Shown piece by piece: positions 32,221 to 41,249 of a stretch of 64,000 bases of DNA. Within the stretch, counting starts at the first letter, position 1. Each line of letters begins with the position of its first letter. The notes under the pieces were generated by a model that made no database searches, was not told the DNA's origin, and was given only the letters and a program-made list of their open reading frames with translations. Source of the DNA: CAMLFJ01 sp035524955 (lineage in GTDB: Bacteria; Methylomirabilota; Methylomirabilia; Rokubacteriales; CSP1-6); NCBI GenBank assembly GCA_035524955.1, contig DATLFG010000005.1:1-64000 (forward strand), written 5' to 3'. The position numbers and the translations under genes were made by a program.

Positions 32221-33159
32221 CTAGTCCTCGAGCCCGAGGCCGGGCATGGTGAAGGCGGCGCGGCCCAGGTCGGCGGCGAGCGCGGCGCGCTGCTCGGGGG
32301 TCAGGGCCACCAGCGGCGGCCGCACCGTGACCCAGGCGGCGTCGCCGCCGTAGCGCGCGATGGTGGCCTTCAGCGCCGGGATCATCGGATAGCGCTGCAC
32401 GATGCCGCGGATCTCGTCGAGGCGCGCCTGCTGGGCGTCCGCGTCGGCCCCCTGCCACTCCCGGAACAGGCGCGCGATCGCGCCCGGGTTGACGTTGGCG
32501 GTGGCACTGATGCAGCCGGCCCCGCCTCCGCGCATGTTGGCGAGCAGGAAGGTCTCGCTCCCCGCGAAGACGTCGAAACCCCCGGCCGCGAAGGCGTCGA
32601 GCATCGCCTTGGTATTGTTCCAGTCGCCCGAGCTGTCCTTCACCCCCGCCACGATGCCGGGATAGGCCTTCAGCAGCCGCTCGATCAGCGACAGCGTGAT
32701 GGGCACGTTCGACACCGGCGGGATGTGGTAGAGGTAGACGTGCAGCCGCTGGTCCCCCACCCGCTCGATCACCTCCGCGAAGTTCCTGAAGAGCCCGTCG
32801 TCGGAAACGCCCTTGTAGTAGAAGGGGGGCAGCATCAGGACGCCGCCCGCGCCGAGCTTCATGGCGTGCGCGGTGAGGCGCACCGAATCGGTGAGCGCGC
32901 AGCAGCCCGTGCCCGGCATGAGCCGTCCCGGATCGACGCCGCCCGCGACCAGGCGGTCCAGCAGCTCCAGCTTCTCCTCGGTCGACAGCGAGTTGGCCTC
33001 CGAGTTCGTCCCGAACACGGCCAGCCCGACGTCCTGCGACAGGAGCCAGCGGCACTGGCGCACGAACCGCTCCGGATCCGGGGACAGGTCGGCCTTGAAC
33101 GGGGTGACGACGGGAGAGAGGACGCCCCTGATGCGATCGGTGCGGTCGGGTGTGCTCAC
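32221..33159 (-). CDS. DapA-family aldolase/lyase
   Basis: A 312-residue class I aldolase-type TIM barrel. The Schiff-base lysine is in AGVKDSSGD (about 161-168) and the catalytic Tyr in YLYHIPPVSN near 134; NSEANSLSTEE replaces the usual TGE-type pyruvate-contact motif of true dihydrodipicolinate synthases (which have GTTGE). So it more likely acts on another 2-keto acid, as in KDG, NAL or HOGA aldolases. The GTG start at 33159 follows AAAGGAG. It heads a three-gene operon. Confidence 0.87.
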   Translation of the reverse strand: MSTPDRTDRIRGVLSPVVTPFKADLSPDPERFVRQCRWLLSQDVGLAVFGTNSEANSLSTEEKLELLDRLVAGGVDPGRLMPGTGCCALTDSVRLTAHAMKLGAGGVLMLPPFYYKGVSDDGLFRNFAEVIERVGDQRLHVYLYHIPPVSNVPITLSLIERLLKAYPGIVAGVKDSSGDWNNTKAMLDAFAAGGFDVFAGSETFLLANMRGGGAGCISATANVNPGAIARLFREWQGADADAQQARLDEIRGIVQRYPMIPALKATIARYGGDAAWVTVRPPLVALTPEQRAALAADLGRAAFTMPGLGLED

Positions 33160-33183
33160 GGGTTGGGCTCCTTTCGCCTCGTC

Positions 33184-33189
33184 ATCCTA
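33184..33189 (-). promoter_or_regulatory. -10-like element before the DapA-family gene
   Basis: TAGGAT lies 24 bases before the GTG at 33159, in the 105-base gap that separates this operon from livF. It belongs to the recurring TAnnnT set. Confidence 0.35.
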
Positions 33190-33264
33190 CCACCGTCCCG
33201 GAGTCCCTTGCCTGCGCGCCTCGCCACTGATGCTCTTCGACCGAGCGCGAGCCGGACATCCCCT

Positions 33265-34002
33265 TCATGCCGGCGCCGTCGCCGGGCCCCCCGCGCCGCC
33301 CAGGTACAGCCGTCGGACGTCCGGGTTGGCCAGGAGATCGGGCCCGCGGCCCTCGAAGCGGTTGCGCCCAAGCTCCAGCACGTAGCCTCGATCGGAGATC
33401 TCGAGGGCGCGGGCCGCGTTCTGCTCGACGAGCATGACGGTCAGGCCCGCCCGGGCCATCTCCACCGTCTTGTCGAACACCTCGTCGACGAGCCGCGGCG
33501 AGAGCCCGAGCGACGGCTCGTCGAGCATCAGCATCTTGGGGCGCGTCATCAGGGCGCGGCCCATGGCCAGCATCTGCTGCTCGCCGCCGCTCATGGAGCC
33601 GGCCTGCTGCTTGAGCCGTTCCGCGAGGCGCGGGAAGAGGGCGAAGACCCACTCCATCGCCGCCTGGACCTTGGCCTTGTCCCGCTCCAGGTAGGCGCCC
33701 ATCTCGAGGTTCTCCCGCACCGTCATCTGGGTGAAGACCACGCGCCCCTGGGGCACGTACCCGAGGCCCAGACCCAGGATGCGGTCGGGACGCTGGCCCA
33801 CGAGGTCGTGGCCGTCGAAGCGCATGCGCCCGCCGAGGTAGTTGATGAACCCCATGATGACCTTGAAGGTCGTGGACTTCCCCGCCCCGTTGGGCCCGAT
33901 GACGGCGACCACCTCGCCCGCGTCGACGTGGAGGCTGACGCCGTGGAGGATCTGGATCGGCCCGTAGGCGGCGGAGACGTCGGCCAGCTCGAGGAGGGCC
34001 AC
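33265..34002 (-). CDS. Branched-chain amino acid ABC transporter ATPase LivF
   Basis: A 245-residue ATPase. Walker A GPNGAGKST (about 37-45), signature MSGGEQQML (about 138-146), Walker B MLMLDEPSLGLSP (about 159-171) and the H-loop segment VEQNAA are all present, with the LivF-type C-terminus. It is the last gene of the importer operon and starts 5 bases after livG ends. It energises import together with LivG. Confidence 0.94.
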   Translation of the reverse strand: MALLELADVSAAYGPIQILHGVSLHVDAGEVVAVIGPNGAGKSTTFKVIMGFINYLGGRMRFDGHDLVGQRPDRILGLGLGYVPQGRVVFTQMTVRENLEMGAYLERDKAKVQAAMEWVFALFPRLAERLKQQAGSMSGGEQQMLAMGRALMTRPKMLMLDEPSLGLSPRLVDEVFDKTVEMARAGLTVMLVEQNAARALEISDRGYVLELGRNRFEGRGPDLLANPDVRRLYLGGAGGPATAPA

Positions 34003-34007
34003 CGGCC

Positions 34008-34742
34008 TCAGCTCCGCCGCCGGCCGAAGTAGGCCTCGATCACCCGCTCGTTGCGCTGGATCTCGGCCGGCGGTCCCTCGGCGATCTTCACCCCGAAGTC
34101 GAGGACGAAGATGCGCTCGCAGTGATTCATGATCACGTTCATGTCGTGCTCGACGATGAGGATGGTCTTGCCCTGCTCCTGGAGATGGTGGATCTGCTCG
34201 AGGAGCTGCTGGAGGAGGGTGCGGTTGACGCCGGCGGCCGGCTCATCGAGGAGGATGAGGTCGGGATCGGTCATGAGGGCGCGGGCGAACTCGAGGAGCT
34301 TCTGCTGGCCGTAGGAGAGCCGTCCCCCGTACTCCCCGCGCAGGTGGCCGAGGTTCACGAAGGCGATCAGCTCCTCGGCGCGCTGCCGGGCCACCCGGTC
34401 GGGCAGACCGAGGCCGGTCACCGACAGCATGTTCTCCAGCACGGTCATCTCGCGGAAGACCCGGGTGATCTGGAAGGTCCGGGTGATGCCGAGGGCGAAG
34501 GTCTGGTACGGGCGGAGCCCGGCGACGTCCGCGCCGTTGTAGAGGATCTGGCCGCCGTCGGGCGCGGCCACCCCGGTGAGGAGGTTGAAGGTCGTGGTCT
34601 TGCCCGACCCGTTGGGGCCGATGAGGCCGGAGATCTTGCCGCGGGGCACCGCGAAGCTCGCGCCGTCGACGGCCTTCACCCCGCCGAAGGCCTTCCGGAG
34701 GTCGCGTACGTCGAGGATCACCTCGTCGGGCGCCGGCCCCAT
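34008..34742 (-). CDS. Branched-chain amino acid ABC transporter ATPase LivG
   Basis: A 244-residue ATPase with Walker A GPNGSGKTT (about 40-48), signature LSYGQQKLLEFARAL, Walker B LILLDEPAAGVN and the C-terminal VIEAYFGRR typical of LivG (BCA_ABC_TP_C). Its ATG shares one base with the livM stop (TGATG at 34740-34744), so translation is coupled. Confidence 0.94.
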   Translation of the reverse strand: MGPAPDEVILDVRDLRKAFGGVKAVDGASFAVPRGKISGLIGPNGSGKTTTFNLLTGVAAPDGGQILYNGADVAGLRPYQTFALGITRTFQITRVFREMTVLENMLSVTGLGLPDRVARQRAEELIAFVNLGHLRGEYGGRLSYGQQKLLEFARALMTDPDLILLDEPAAGVNRTLLQQLLEQIHHLQEQGKTILIVEHDMNVIMNHCERIFVLDFGVKIAEGPPAEIQRNERVIEAYFGRRRS

Positions 34743-35680
34743 CAATGGACCATGCCCTTGCGGGCCCAGCCCCGGTCGATGGCGAAACCCATGAGCCCGC
34801 GCGGCATGAAGCGGGCCACGATGATGATGAAGAGGCCGTAGGCGATGAGGTGCGCGGTGGGGAAGTTCACCCACGTCAGCTCCTGGATCGTGTACAGGAG
34901 CACGGCCCCCACGATCGGGCCGACGACCGTGCCCTTGCCGCCCAGCATCGACATGAGGGCCATGGCGATGGTGATCTGCACGAAGAAGACCGAGGGCGGG
35001 TCGATGTAGAGCACCTTGTAGGCCTGGATGCCCCCGGCCGCGGCCGGAAAGATGGCCGACAGCCCGAAGGCCGCGAGCTTGTAGCGGGTGGTGTTGACCC
35101 CGAGGGCCTCGGCGGCTCCCTCGTCCTCACGGATCGCGTTCAGGCGCACCCCGAACCGAGAGTGGCCGACGACGTAGGCCACCGCGATGGTCAGCACCAT
35201 CAGGATCAGCATCGCGTAGTAGGTGGGGAAGGAATTCTCCACGTTAGGGAAGCTGATCCCGAGCCCGCCGTGCGTGAGGCTATCCCACACGGTCGCGATG
35301 ACGCGGGTGCCCTCGGCGGCCCCCAGCATGGCGATGGCGAAGTACGGGCCCTTGAGGCGCAGGACCGGATAGCCGATGGCCAGGGCCACCAGCGCGGCGA
35401 CCACCGCGCCCACCAACAAGGTGGGGATCCAGTGCCAGCCGTGGTCGGCCACCAGGATGGCGCAGGCATAGGCACCGATGCCGTAGAAGGCCACGTGGCC
35501 GAACGAGGTGTAGCCGGTGAAGCCGCTGATGATGTTCCACGACAGGGCCAGCACGACGTACATCATCGTGAACATCAGGAAGGAGCGGAGGTAGACGCTC
35601 ACGGTCCCCGGCACCACCGCCAGCGCGAGTCCGAACACCACGATGAGGGCCAGGTTGCGCAGGTGCTCGCGCCGGCTCAT
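34742..35680 (-). CDS. Branched-chain amino acid ABC transporter permease LivM
   Basis: A 312-residue inner-membrane permease with about nine hydrophobic helices and the family landmarks GYTSFGHVAFYGIGAYA (about 54-70), NAIREDEGAAEALGVNTTRYKL (in part: REDEGAAEALGVN, the EAA-like coupling loop) and GGKGTVVGPIVGA near 248. It pairs with LivH. It starts 7 bases after livH stops. Confidence 0.93.
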   Translation of the reverse strand: MSRREHLRNLALIVVFGLALAVVPGTVSVYLRSFLMFTMMYVVLALSWNIISGFTGYTSFGHVAFYGIGAYACAILVADHGWHWIPTLLVGAVVAALVALAIGYPVLRLKGPYFAIAMLGAAEGTRVIATVWDSLTHGGLGISFPNVENSFPTYYAMLILMVLTIAVAYVVGHSRFGVRLNAIREDEGAAEALGVNTTRYKLAAFGLSAIFPAAAGGIQAYKVLYIDPPSVFFVQITIAMALMSMLGGKGTVVGPIVGAVLLYTIQELTWVNFPTAHLIAYGLFIIIVARFMPRGLMGFAIDRGWARKGMVH

Positions 35681-35687
35681 CCGGGGC

Positions 35688-36674
35688 TCAGGCCTCCTTC
35701 ATGCCCATGAGGCCGGACGGGCGGATCAGCAGCACGAAGATCATGAGCCCGTAGGCGGCCAGCTCCACCATGGCGGTGCCGTTGGGCACCATGAGGGAGA
35801 CGAGGCCCTCGAGCACGCCCAGCATCAGGCCGCCGATCAGCGCCCCTACGTAGTTGCCCCGGCCGCCCAGGATGACGATGGCGAACGCCTGGAGGGTATA
35901 GACGACACCGGTCTCGGGGTTGAAGCCGAACTGGATGGAGACCAGCGCCCCGCCGGCCACCGCCAGGGCTGCGGCCAGCCCGGTGGTGATCAGGTACACC
36001 CCGCGCACGTTGATCCCGCACACCATGGCCACCTCTGCGTTCAGCGCGGTGGCCCGGATGGCTTTGCCCTGGCGGGCGAAGCGGAGGAACAGGTACACGC
36101 CGGCGGAGATGGCCACGGCCATGGCGAAGCTGATGACCTTGTTCTGCCCCACCGCGATGGTGGAGGTGATCTGGACGGTGGCCGGGGCGTAGGGGATGGT
36201 CCGGAAGTCGGTGGTGAAGATCAGCTCGGCCGTGTAGATCATGGCGAGGCCGAGGCCGAAGGTGACCAGCAGGCCCGTCAGCTCGGGCTGGCCCACCACG
36301 CCGTCGAGCAGCACTCTTTGCAGGACCATGCCGAAGAGGAAGGCCAGCGGGAGCGTGAACAGCAGGGCCAGCAGGGGATCGACGCCGAGGTGGAAGAAGC
36401 TCACCCAGGTCAGGTAGGCGCCCATCATGACGATCTCGCCGTGAGCGGCGTTGATGATGCGCATCACCCCGAAGATGAGGGTGAGCCCCACCGCGAACAT
36501 CGCGTACACGCCGCCCTGGAGGATGCCCGAGAGCACCACGGTGGCCAGGTAGGCGAGCCACCGCTCGGTGAGATGCACGTTGCCGTTCGACGCCCCCACG
36601 ACGAACGGCAGCGCGTAGGCGCAGACCAGGAACCCGGCCAGCCGGTAGAGGCTGCGGACATCGCTCCGCTCCAT
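35688..36674 (-). CDS. Branched-chain amino acid ABC transporter permease LivH
   Basis: A 328-residue permease. The INAAHGEIVMMGAY block (about 73-86), the coupling loop ATALNAEVAMVCGINVRGVY and ILGGRGNYVGALIGGLMLG near 270 are LivH landmarks. About eight helices are seen. It starts about 40 bases after the binding-protein gene and continues directly into livM. Confidence 0.93.
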   Translation of the reverse strand: MERSDVRSLYRLAGFLVCAYALPFVVGASNGNVHLTERWLAYLATVVLSGILQGGVYAMFAVGLTLIFGVMRIINAAHGEIVMMGAYLTWVSFFHLGVDPLLALLFTLPLAFLFGMVLQRVLLDGVVGQPELTGLLVTFGLGLAMIYTAELIFTTDFRTIPYAPATVQITSTIAVGQNKVISFAMAVAISAGVYLFLRFARQGKAIRATALNAEVAMVCGINVRGVYLITTGLAAALAVAGGALVSIQFGFNPETGVVYTLQAFAIVILGGRGNYVGALIGGLMLGVLEGLVSLMVPNGTAMVELAAYGLMIFVLLIRPSGLMGMKEA

Positions 36675-36715
36675 CCGTCAGCCTCTCCCGGCTGGCCCGA
36701 CGACGCCGTCCGGAG

Positions 36716-37906
36716 CTACCGCTTGCTCCACTCCGGCATGGGCAGCTCCGCCTTGGTCTCCGCCCACTTCTCCGGCCACACCACCCGCCGCTCGCCCTTC
36801 AGGATCTGGAAGGTCACCCCTTCGTGGTCGTTCATGCCCTTGGCGTTGACCTTGTAGCGGCCGAAGATCGTGCGCACGTCGATGCTGGCCAGGGCCTCAC
36901 GCAGCTTCTCCTTGTCGAATGAGCCGGCCTTCTTGATGGCCGCTTCGGTGACCTGGAGCGCCCCGTAGGCACCGCCCGCGTGGTAGTTGGGCTTCTCGCC
37001 GTAGCGCTTCTCGTAGCTGGCGATGAACTCCTTCATGCCCGGATGCTTGAGCACGTCGGGCAGGGGCTCCCACTGGCTGAAGCCAAGCACGTACTCGGCG
37101 GTGGGCCCGAGCTGCTCGGCGAAGGCCGGCAACCCGGGACCGACGGTACCGGCGAAGAGCTTGACGTTGAGATTCTGCTCCCGCATCTGCCGGATCTGGG
37201 CGGCGGCGTCGGCGAAGTAGCTGTTGGAGAAGATCGCCTCGGCCCCGGCGGCCTTGATCTTCTGGAGGAGGGCCGTGAAGTCCATCTGCTTCTGGGGGTA
37301 GTTCTCCTGGAGCACGATCTCGATGCCGAGCTTCTTGGCCCAGTCGGCCGCGCCCTTGCCGGACTGCCGCGGGAACAGCGAATCCTCGCCGATGATGGCC
37401 GCGCGCTTGACGCCGATCTGCTTGGCCAGGTGCGCGGCCCCCTTCTGGTAGTCTTCGGCGATGCCCACGATGCTGAAGATGTACTTCCGCCCCTTCTCCC
37501 AGATGGGGGTCGACGCCGCGCCGTAGGCCACGAACGGCATGTGGTAGCGCTCGTTGACGTTGGCCACCGCCTCGGTGATGCCGCTGGAGTAGGGGGCCAG
37601 GAGCACGTCGACCTTGTCCTCGGTGATCAGCTTCTCGTAGAGCTTGATGCTGGTCTGGGTGTCGGACTTGTCGTCGAGCAGCCGGAGCTCGATCTTCTTG
37701 CCGAGCAGGCCGCCCCGCTGGTTGACCTCGTCCACCCACAGCTTGATGGCGTTGACCTGCCGGCCCGCCGGCTCGGCGTAGCGCCCGGTCTGCGAGATGG
37801 CCCCGCCGAAGAGCACGGTCTCGGCGGCGAGGGCCGGTCCGCCCACGAGCACGAAGACGGCCGCCACCGCGGCCGCCAGGCTACCGATCACGGTACGTTG
37901 TGTCAT
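36716..37906 (-). CDS. Periplasmic substrate-binding protein of the Liv-type importer
   Basis: A 396-residue Leu/Ile/Val-type binding protein. It has a signal peptide (about 1-27, ending ALAAE), and mature blocks LFGGAISQTGRYAEPAGRQ and LLAPYSSGITEAVANV that form the ligand cleft of peripheral-binding-protein family 6. Ligands of this group range from branched-chain amino acids to amides, urea and aromatic acids. It is the first gene of the operon and has the clearest promoter in the window. Confidence 0.92.
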   Translation of the reverse strand: MTQRTVIGSLAAAVAAVFVLVGGPALAAETVLFGGAISQTGRYAEPAGRQVNAIKLWVDEVNQRGGLLGKKIELRLLDDKSDTQTSIKLYEKLITEDKVDVLLAPYSSGITEAVANVNERYHMPFVAYGAASTPIWEKGRKYIFSIVGIAEDYQKGAAHLAKQIGVKRAAIIGEDSLFPRQSGKGAADWAKKLGIEIVLQENYPQKQMDFTALLQKIKAAGAEAIFSNSYFADAAAQIRQMREQNLNVKLFAGTVGPGLPAFAEQLGPTAEYVLGFSQWEPLPDVLKHPGMKEFIASYEKRYGEKPNYHAGGAYGALQVTEAAIKKAGSFDKEKLREALASIDVRTIFGRYKVNAKGMNDHEGVTFQILKGERRVVWPEKWAETKAELPMPEWSKR

Positions 37907-38017
37907 CTGTCAGACCTCCCTTGGTCCGAATAGGGCCCACGCGAGCACCGTCACGTCCCGAGCGCGGCCGCTCCAAGGTGCCGGGGGACCGCGCCGGGAG
38001 TGCCAGCGTAGTTGCGG

Positions 38018-38047
38018 TATATTGCCCGGACTGGTTGCGCCCGTCAA
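38018..38047 (-). promoter_or_regulatory. Sigma-70-type promoter of the liv operon
   Basis: On the minus strand TTGACG (38042-38047) and AATATA (38018-38023), or CAATAT shifted by one, are separated by 17-18 bases. The AT-rich -10 is striking in this GC-rich gap. It would give a leader of about 100 bases to the ATG at 37906. Confidence 0.6.
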
Positions 38048-38108
38048 GGCGCGTATTAGGCCCCGCGCCCCGGAGACGTTCGGCGGTCGGACCCTGTAGG
38101 CGGGGCAG

Positions 38109-39206
38109 CTAGCGCGCGGTCAGCTCTGCGACCGACTTCAACGGCGTGCCGTCTCTTCTCGTGATCGGCCGCCGCGTCGGCGCGGTCTGGTCGCCGAAGG
38201 TGGGCTGCCAGCACGAGTGCTTGCCCGCGCCCCCGGTCACGATCACGCTCAGGTCGTCGGCGGAGCGCACCGCGGGCACCATGGTGTCGGGTGCGTCCTT
38301 GGCTCCGCGCTGGATCAGGTGCGCGCGATACTCGTCGCCCAGCCGGGCCAGCGGGAAGCGCGCGTGCTCGAAGAGCAACTCCTTGACCTGCCGCTTGCTG
38401 AAGCCGTCGCGCGCGATGGTGGCCGCGTGCTCGGGGCCGAGCGAGAGCAGGGGATGGCCGCCGGCCAGGATATTGTTGCTGCCGGCCTGGCCCATGGCGC
38501 CCGCGACCACCTTCAGGATGCCGAGCCCGGTGTAGCTGAAGTGGTCCTGGATATTGTGCGGGCCCTCGCACGCGATCGCGGTCACCACGCTCACATCGGC
38601 CGGGAAGCCGTGCTCGACGTGCAGCGGCTCCCAGGGATTCGCTTCCTCGTTCTCGGCCACGCAGTAGGCGATCTTGGCCGGGCTGCCCTGGGTGGCGCGG
38701 TCGCCGGTGCCGGGCAGCCCGCCGCCCACGTTCATGAGGAGGAGCCGGATCGCGCGGCCGATCGTGACGTTGGCGCGGAAGCCCTGGCCGAAGGCGTTGT
38801 AGCCCGCGTTGATGCCGACCTCCCTGGCGATCGGCCCGTTGACGATGATCAGCGGGGCCACCGGGTGCGTGGTGGCCTGGATCGAGTCGAGGTTGAACGC
38901 GGGCTCGGCCAGCGCCTCGACCGCGGTGATGATGACCGGCAAGAACTCCGGCCGGCAGCCCGCCATGATCGCGTTGATCGCGATGCGCTCCACCGTGGCC
39001 TCGCCCTGGCGCGGCGGCAGCACCGCCACGACCTCGCGCGGCTCCCGGTCGGTGAAGCGCAGGAGCTCGCGCACGTCCCCTTCCGTCGGAGGGACGATCG
39101 GCAGCCCATCGGTCCAGCCCTGCCCCTGATAGTGCCGGTTGATCTCCGCGTAGCCGCCCTTGAGGCGGAAGACCTTGGCCGCCGGGCCCGAAGCGGACAC
39201 GCTCAT
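38109..39206 (-). CDS. Conserved partner protein of the UGSC selenoprotein, unknown function
   Basis: A 365-residue soluble protein with no signal peptide. I do not recognise a named domain. Visible features are YAEINRHYQGQGWTDGLP at the start, an Ala-rich core with glycine loops (NVGGGLPGTGD, GGHPLLSLG), AYCVAENEEANPWEPLHVEHG and the C-terminal TGGAGKHSCWQPTFGDQT, each with a single Cys. Its ATG overlaps the stop of the selenoprotein gene (ATGA at 39203-39206), so the two are translated together and probably form one system. Confidence 0.65.
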   Translation of the reverse strand: MSVSASGPAAKVFRLKGGYAEINRHYQGQGWTDGLPIVPPTEGDVRELLRFTDREPREVVAVLPPRQGEATVERIAINAIMAGCRPEFLPVIITAVEALAEPAFNLDSIQATTHPVAPLIIVNGPIAREVGINAGYNAFGQGFRANVTIGRAIRLLLMNVGGGLPGTGDRATQGSPAKIAYCVAENEEANPWEPLHVEHGFPADVSVVTAIACEGPHNIQDHFSYTGLGILKVVAGAMGQAGSNNILAGGHPLLSLGPEHAATIARDGFSKRQVKELLFEHARFPLARLGDEYRAHLIQRGAKDAPDTMVPAVRSADDLSVIVTGGAGKHSCWQPTFGDQTAPTRRPITRRDGTPLKSVAELTAR

Positions 39207-39730
39207 CCCCGGGTGACCGCCTTCCGCACGGTCTCCACCGCCAGCTCCGCCTTCTTTCTGACCTCGTCCTCGCGGATGCCGCCCAGCGGGTGGGGGATCA
39301 GGGCCAGGGGCAGGTCGGCGAGCCCGCGGTTCTTCGCCTCCAGCTTCGCGAGCTGCTCGAACTCATGCGTCCCCATGACCACGGTGGGGATCCCCCGCTG
39401 CTCCAGCACGATGGCGCCGTGGATACTCCACGACGTGCACGACCCTCAGTCGGCGCTGCCGACCAGGACGAAGTCGCACGTCGTGAGCGCGGCCAGGATG
39501 TCGGGGCTGGGCGCGCCCGCGATGCCCTTCTCGCGCTTCACCACGTCGCGGACCCCGTACTTCTCCTTGAGGCGCGCGACCACCGCCAGCATCAGGGTGC
39601 CCGCGTTGGCCTTGCTGTTGTCCAGGATGCCCGCGCGCTTGCCCTCGAGGCTGGCCAGGCGGGGAGCCAGGCCGGTCTGAAGAACGCGGGGCTCGGCGGT
39701 CGGGTCGTAGAGGATCTGCTCGTCGGTCAT
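39203..39730 (-). CDS. UGSC-family selenoprotein (in-frame UGA = Sec)
   Basis: A continuous 176-codon frame is broken only by one TGA at 39446-39448, codon 95. The residues around it read LVGSAD-U-GSCTSWSIHG, the UGSC motif that names this family; the fourth residue is Cys, so a Sec/Cys redox pair is likely. The part before the TGA (DPTAEPRVLQTGLAPRL, then a Rossmann-like half) and the part after it (AIVLEQRGIPTVVMGTHEFE) make one protein of normal family length. A perfect 6-bp hairpin, CGTGGA-GTA-TCCACG, starts 13 bases after the UGA and is a plausible bacterial SECIS. ATG 39730 overlaps the phosphatase stop. Standard gene calling would split it in two. Confidence 0.85.
39418..39432 (-). promoter_or_regulatory. 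SECIS-like hairpin
   Basis: A perfect inverted repeat, CGTGGA/TCCACG with loop GTA, begins 13 bases after the in-frame UGA of the selenoprotein gene. Position and size match bacterial SECIS elements recognised by SelB, although loop rules vary between species. Confidence 0.55.
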
Positions 39731-40242
39731 CGCGTGATCTCCTTCCGGTCGATCTCCTTGCGGTCGTACAGCAGGGCCAGCATCCGGTCCACGCCCAGCT
39801 CGAGGCAGCGCTTGATCTCGTCGCGCGTCGCGCGGTAGCGGTCCTCGCCCTGGCCGAACGGGTCGTCCACGTCGCCGGCCTCTCCGGCCAGCTCGTGGAG
39901 CGTGAGGATCGGCCGCCCCTGCGCTTCCTCGTAGGCGGCGATCATCTCCTTCTGCTGCGCGGTCATGGTCACGATCAGGTGCGCCTCCGCCACGATCTCG
40001 CGGTGGCGGCGCAGGTCGGTGGAGGCGAAGGCGTCCTCGGCCAGGTGGATGTCGTCCTCGCGCAGCACGATGCGCGCGTCGAGCGAGGGGATCATGCCGT
40101 CGCGGGCGTGGTTGGCGACCCCGCCCGAGCGCACGCGCACCGCGCCGTCACGGCGCCGCTCGACCAGCATCTTCTCCAGGAGGACGTGGGCCATCACGCT
40201 GCGGCAGGTATTGGCGTGACAGACCAGCAGGACGTTGGTCAA
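39727..40242 (-). CDS. Low-molecular-weight protein tyrosine phosphatase-like protein
   Basis: A 171-residue LMW-PTP/arsenate reductase-fold protein. The P-loop CHANTCRS (C-x5-R, about 8-15) follows the first beta strand, and the Asp general acid is in DVDDPFGQGEDRY near 134. The added N-terminal region VLLEKMLVERRRDGAVRVRSGGVA is typical of bacterial Wzb-type phosphatases. Start TTG 40242 overlaps the SDR stop (TTGA). It could dephosphorylate a protein Tyr or act as a thiol-dependent reductase; its link to a selenoprotein makes the second option worth noting. Confidence 0.85.
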   Translation of the reverse strand: MTNVLLVCHANTCRSVMAHVLLEKMLVERRRDGAVRVRSGGVANHARDGMIPSLDARIVLREDDIHLAEDAFASTDLRRHREIVAEAHLIVTMTAQQKEMIAAYEEAQGRPILTLHELAGEAGDVDDPFGQGEDRYRATRDEIKRCLELGVDRMLALLYDRKEIDRKEITR

Positions 40243-41234
40243 CGCGCCTCCCAGGGAGACTGCCAGTACCGCACGCCCTTCCCGAGCTCCTTCCACTCTT
40301 CCTTCGAGCGCTCGGCGAGGCTCTTGCCGAAGTTGGTGCCGGGCGGCTCGTGCAGGCCACGACCGAGCGTGTCCGGGAAGAGCGTCGCCAGCTCCTCGGG
40401 CTCGAGCCGCCGGTCCGCCTCGATGCGGCGGATGGGCTCGGGCAGCGCCATCAGGGTGTAGCCGTAGCCGAAGGAGTGGAAGACCTGCCCGTTGACGTGG
40501 CCGGCGCCCTCGCTGGCCAGATAGACCACGAGCGGGGCCACGTTGTCCGGATCGCGCTCGGTGCCGATGGCCTGCTCGCTCGGCCATTTCCCGGTCTGCT
40601 CGAAGACCTGCCGGCCGCGTGGCGTGGAATCGATCATCCGGGTCGCCCCGCTCGGCATGATCGCATTGGACGTGACGTTGTACTTGGCCATCCCGTTCGC
40701 GGTGGACCAGGAGAGCCCGATGATGCCCGCCTTGGCCGCGCCGTAGTTGGGCTGGCCGGGCGAGCCGAGCGCGGAGACCGACGACATGGAGATGATGCGC
40801 CCGTACTTCTGCTCGCGCATGTGGATCGAGGCCGCGCGGGTGCAGAAGAAGGTGCCGTCGAGATGCACGGCCAGCACCGCGTCCCACTCCTCCTTGGTCA
40901 TGTTGAAGATCATGCGGTCGCGCAGGATGCCGGCCACGTTGACCAGGATGTCGATGCGGCCGTACGTCTTCACCACCTGGTCCACCATCTCGTTGGCCTG
41001 TTTGTAGTCGGCCACCGAGCCGTAGTTGGCGGCGGCGGTGCCGCCCGCCTTGACGATCTCGTCCACCACCTGGGCCGCCGGTCCGGTGGCCACCCCTTCG
41101 CCGTCCAGGCCCGCGCCCAGGTCGTTGACCACCACCTTGGCGCCCGCCTTGGCCAGCGCGATCGCGATGCCGCGGCCGATGCCGCGGCCGGCGCCCGTCA
41201 CCAGCGCGGTCCTGCCCTCGAGCAGCTTGGCCAT
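40239..41234 (-). CDS. SDR-family oxidoreductase with C-terminal extension
   Basis: A 331-residue SDR like the dehydrogenase domain of multifunctional enzyme 2. TGAGRGIG (about 14-21), NVAGILRD near 99 and YGAAK near 166-170 are intact. The extra 70 C-terminal residues (from about 262) are charged and contain GTNFGKSLAERSKEEW. Such enzymes usually oxidise 3-hydroxyacyl-CoA. It starts 15 bases after the amidohydrolase ends, inside the same operon. Confidence 0.87.
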   Translation of the reverse strand: MAKLLEGRTALVTGAGRGIGRGIAIALAKAGAKVVVNDLGAGLDGEGVATGPAAQVVDEIVKAGGTAAANYGSVADYKQANEMVDQVVKTYGRIDILVNVAGILRDRMIFNMTKEEWDAVLAVHLDGTFFCTRAASIHMREQKYGRIISMSSVSALGSPGQPNYGAAKAGIIGLSWSTANGMAKYNVTSNAIMPSGATRMIDSTPRGRQVFEQTGKWPSEQAIGTERDPDNVAPLVVYLASEGAGHVNGQVFHSFGYGYTLMALPEPIRRIEADRRLEPEELATLFPDTLGRGLHEPPGTNFGKSLAERSKEEWKELGKGVRYWQSPWEAR

Positions 41235-41249
41235 TGGTCCCCTCCTCGG

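Noticed and set aside
32221..33159. Lysine-pathway dihydrodipicolinate synthase
   Set aside because: The GTTGE-type contact motif is replaced by GTNSEAN and the operon context is not lysine biosynthesis, so another DapA-family activity is more likely.
39446..39448. A premature stop making a pseudogene of the 39203-39730 frame
   Set aside because: The TGA falls exactly at the U of the UGSC motif, both halves are well kept, and a hairpin follows, so Sec insertion explains it better.
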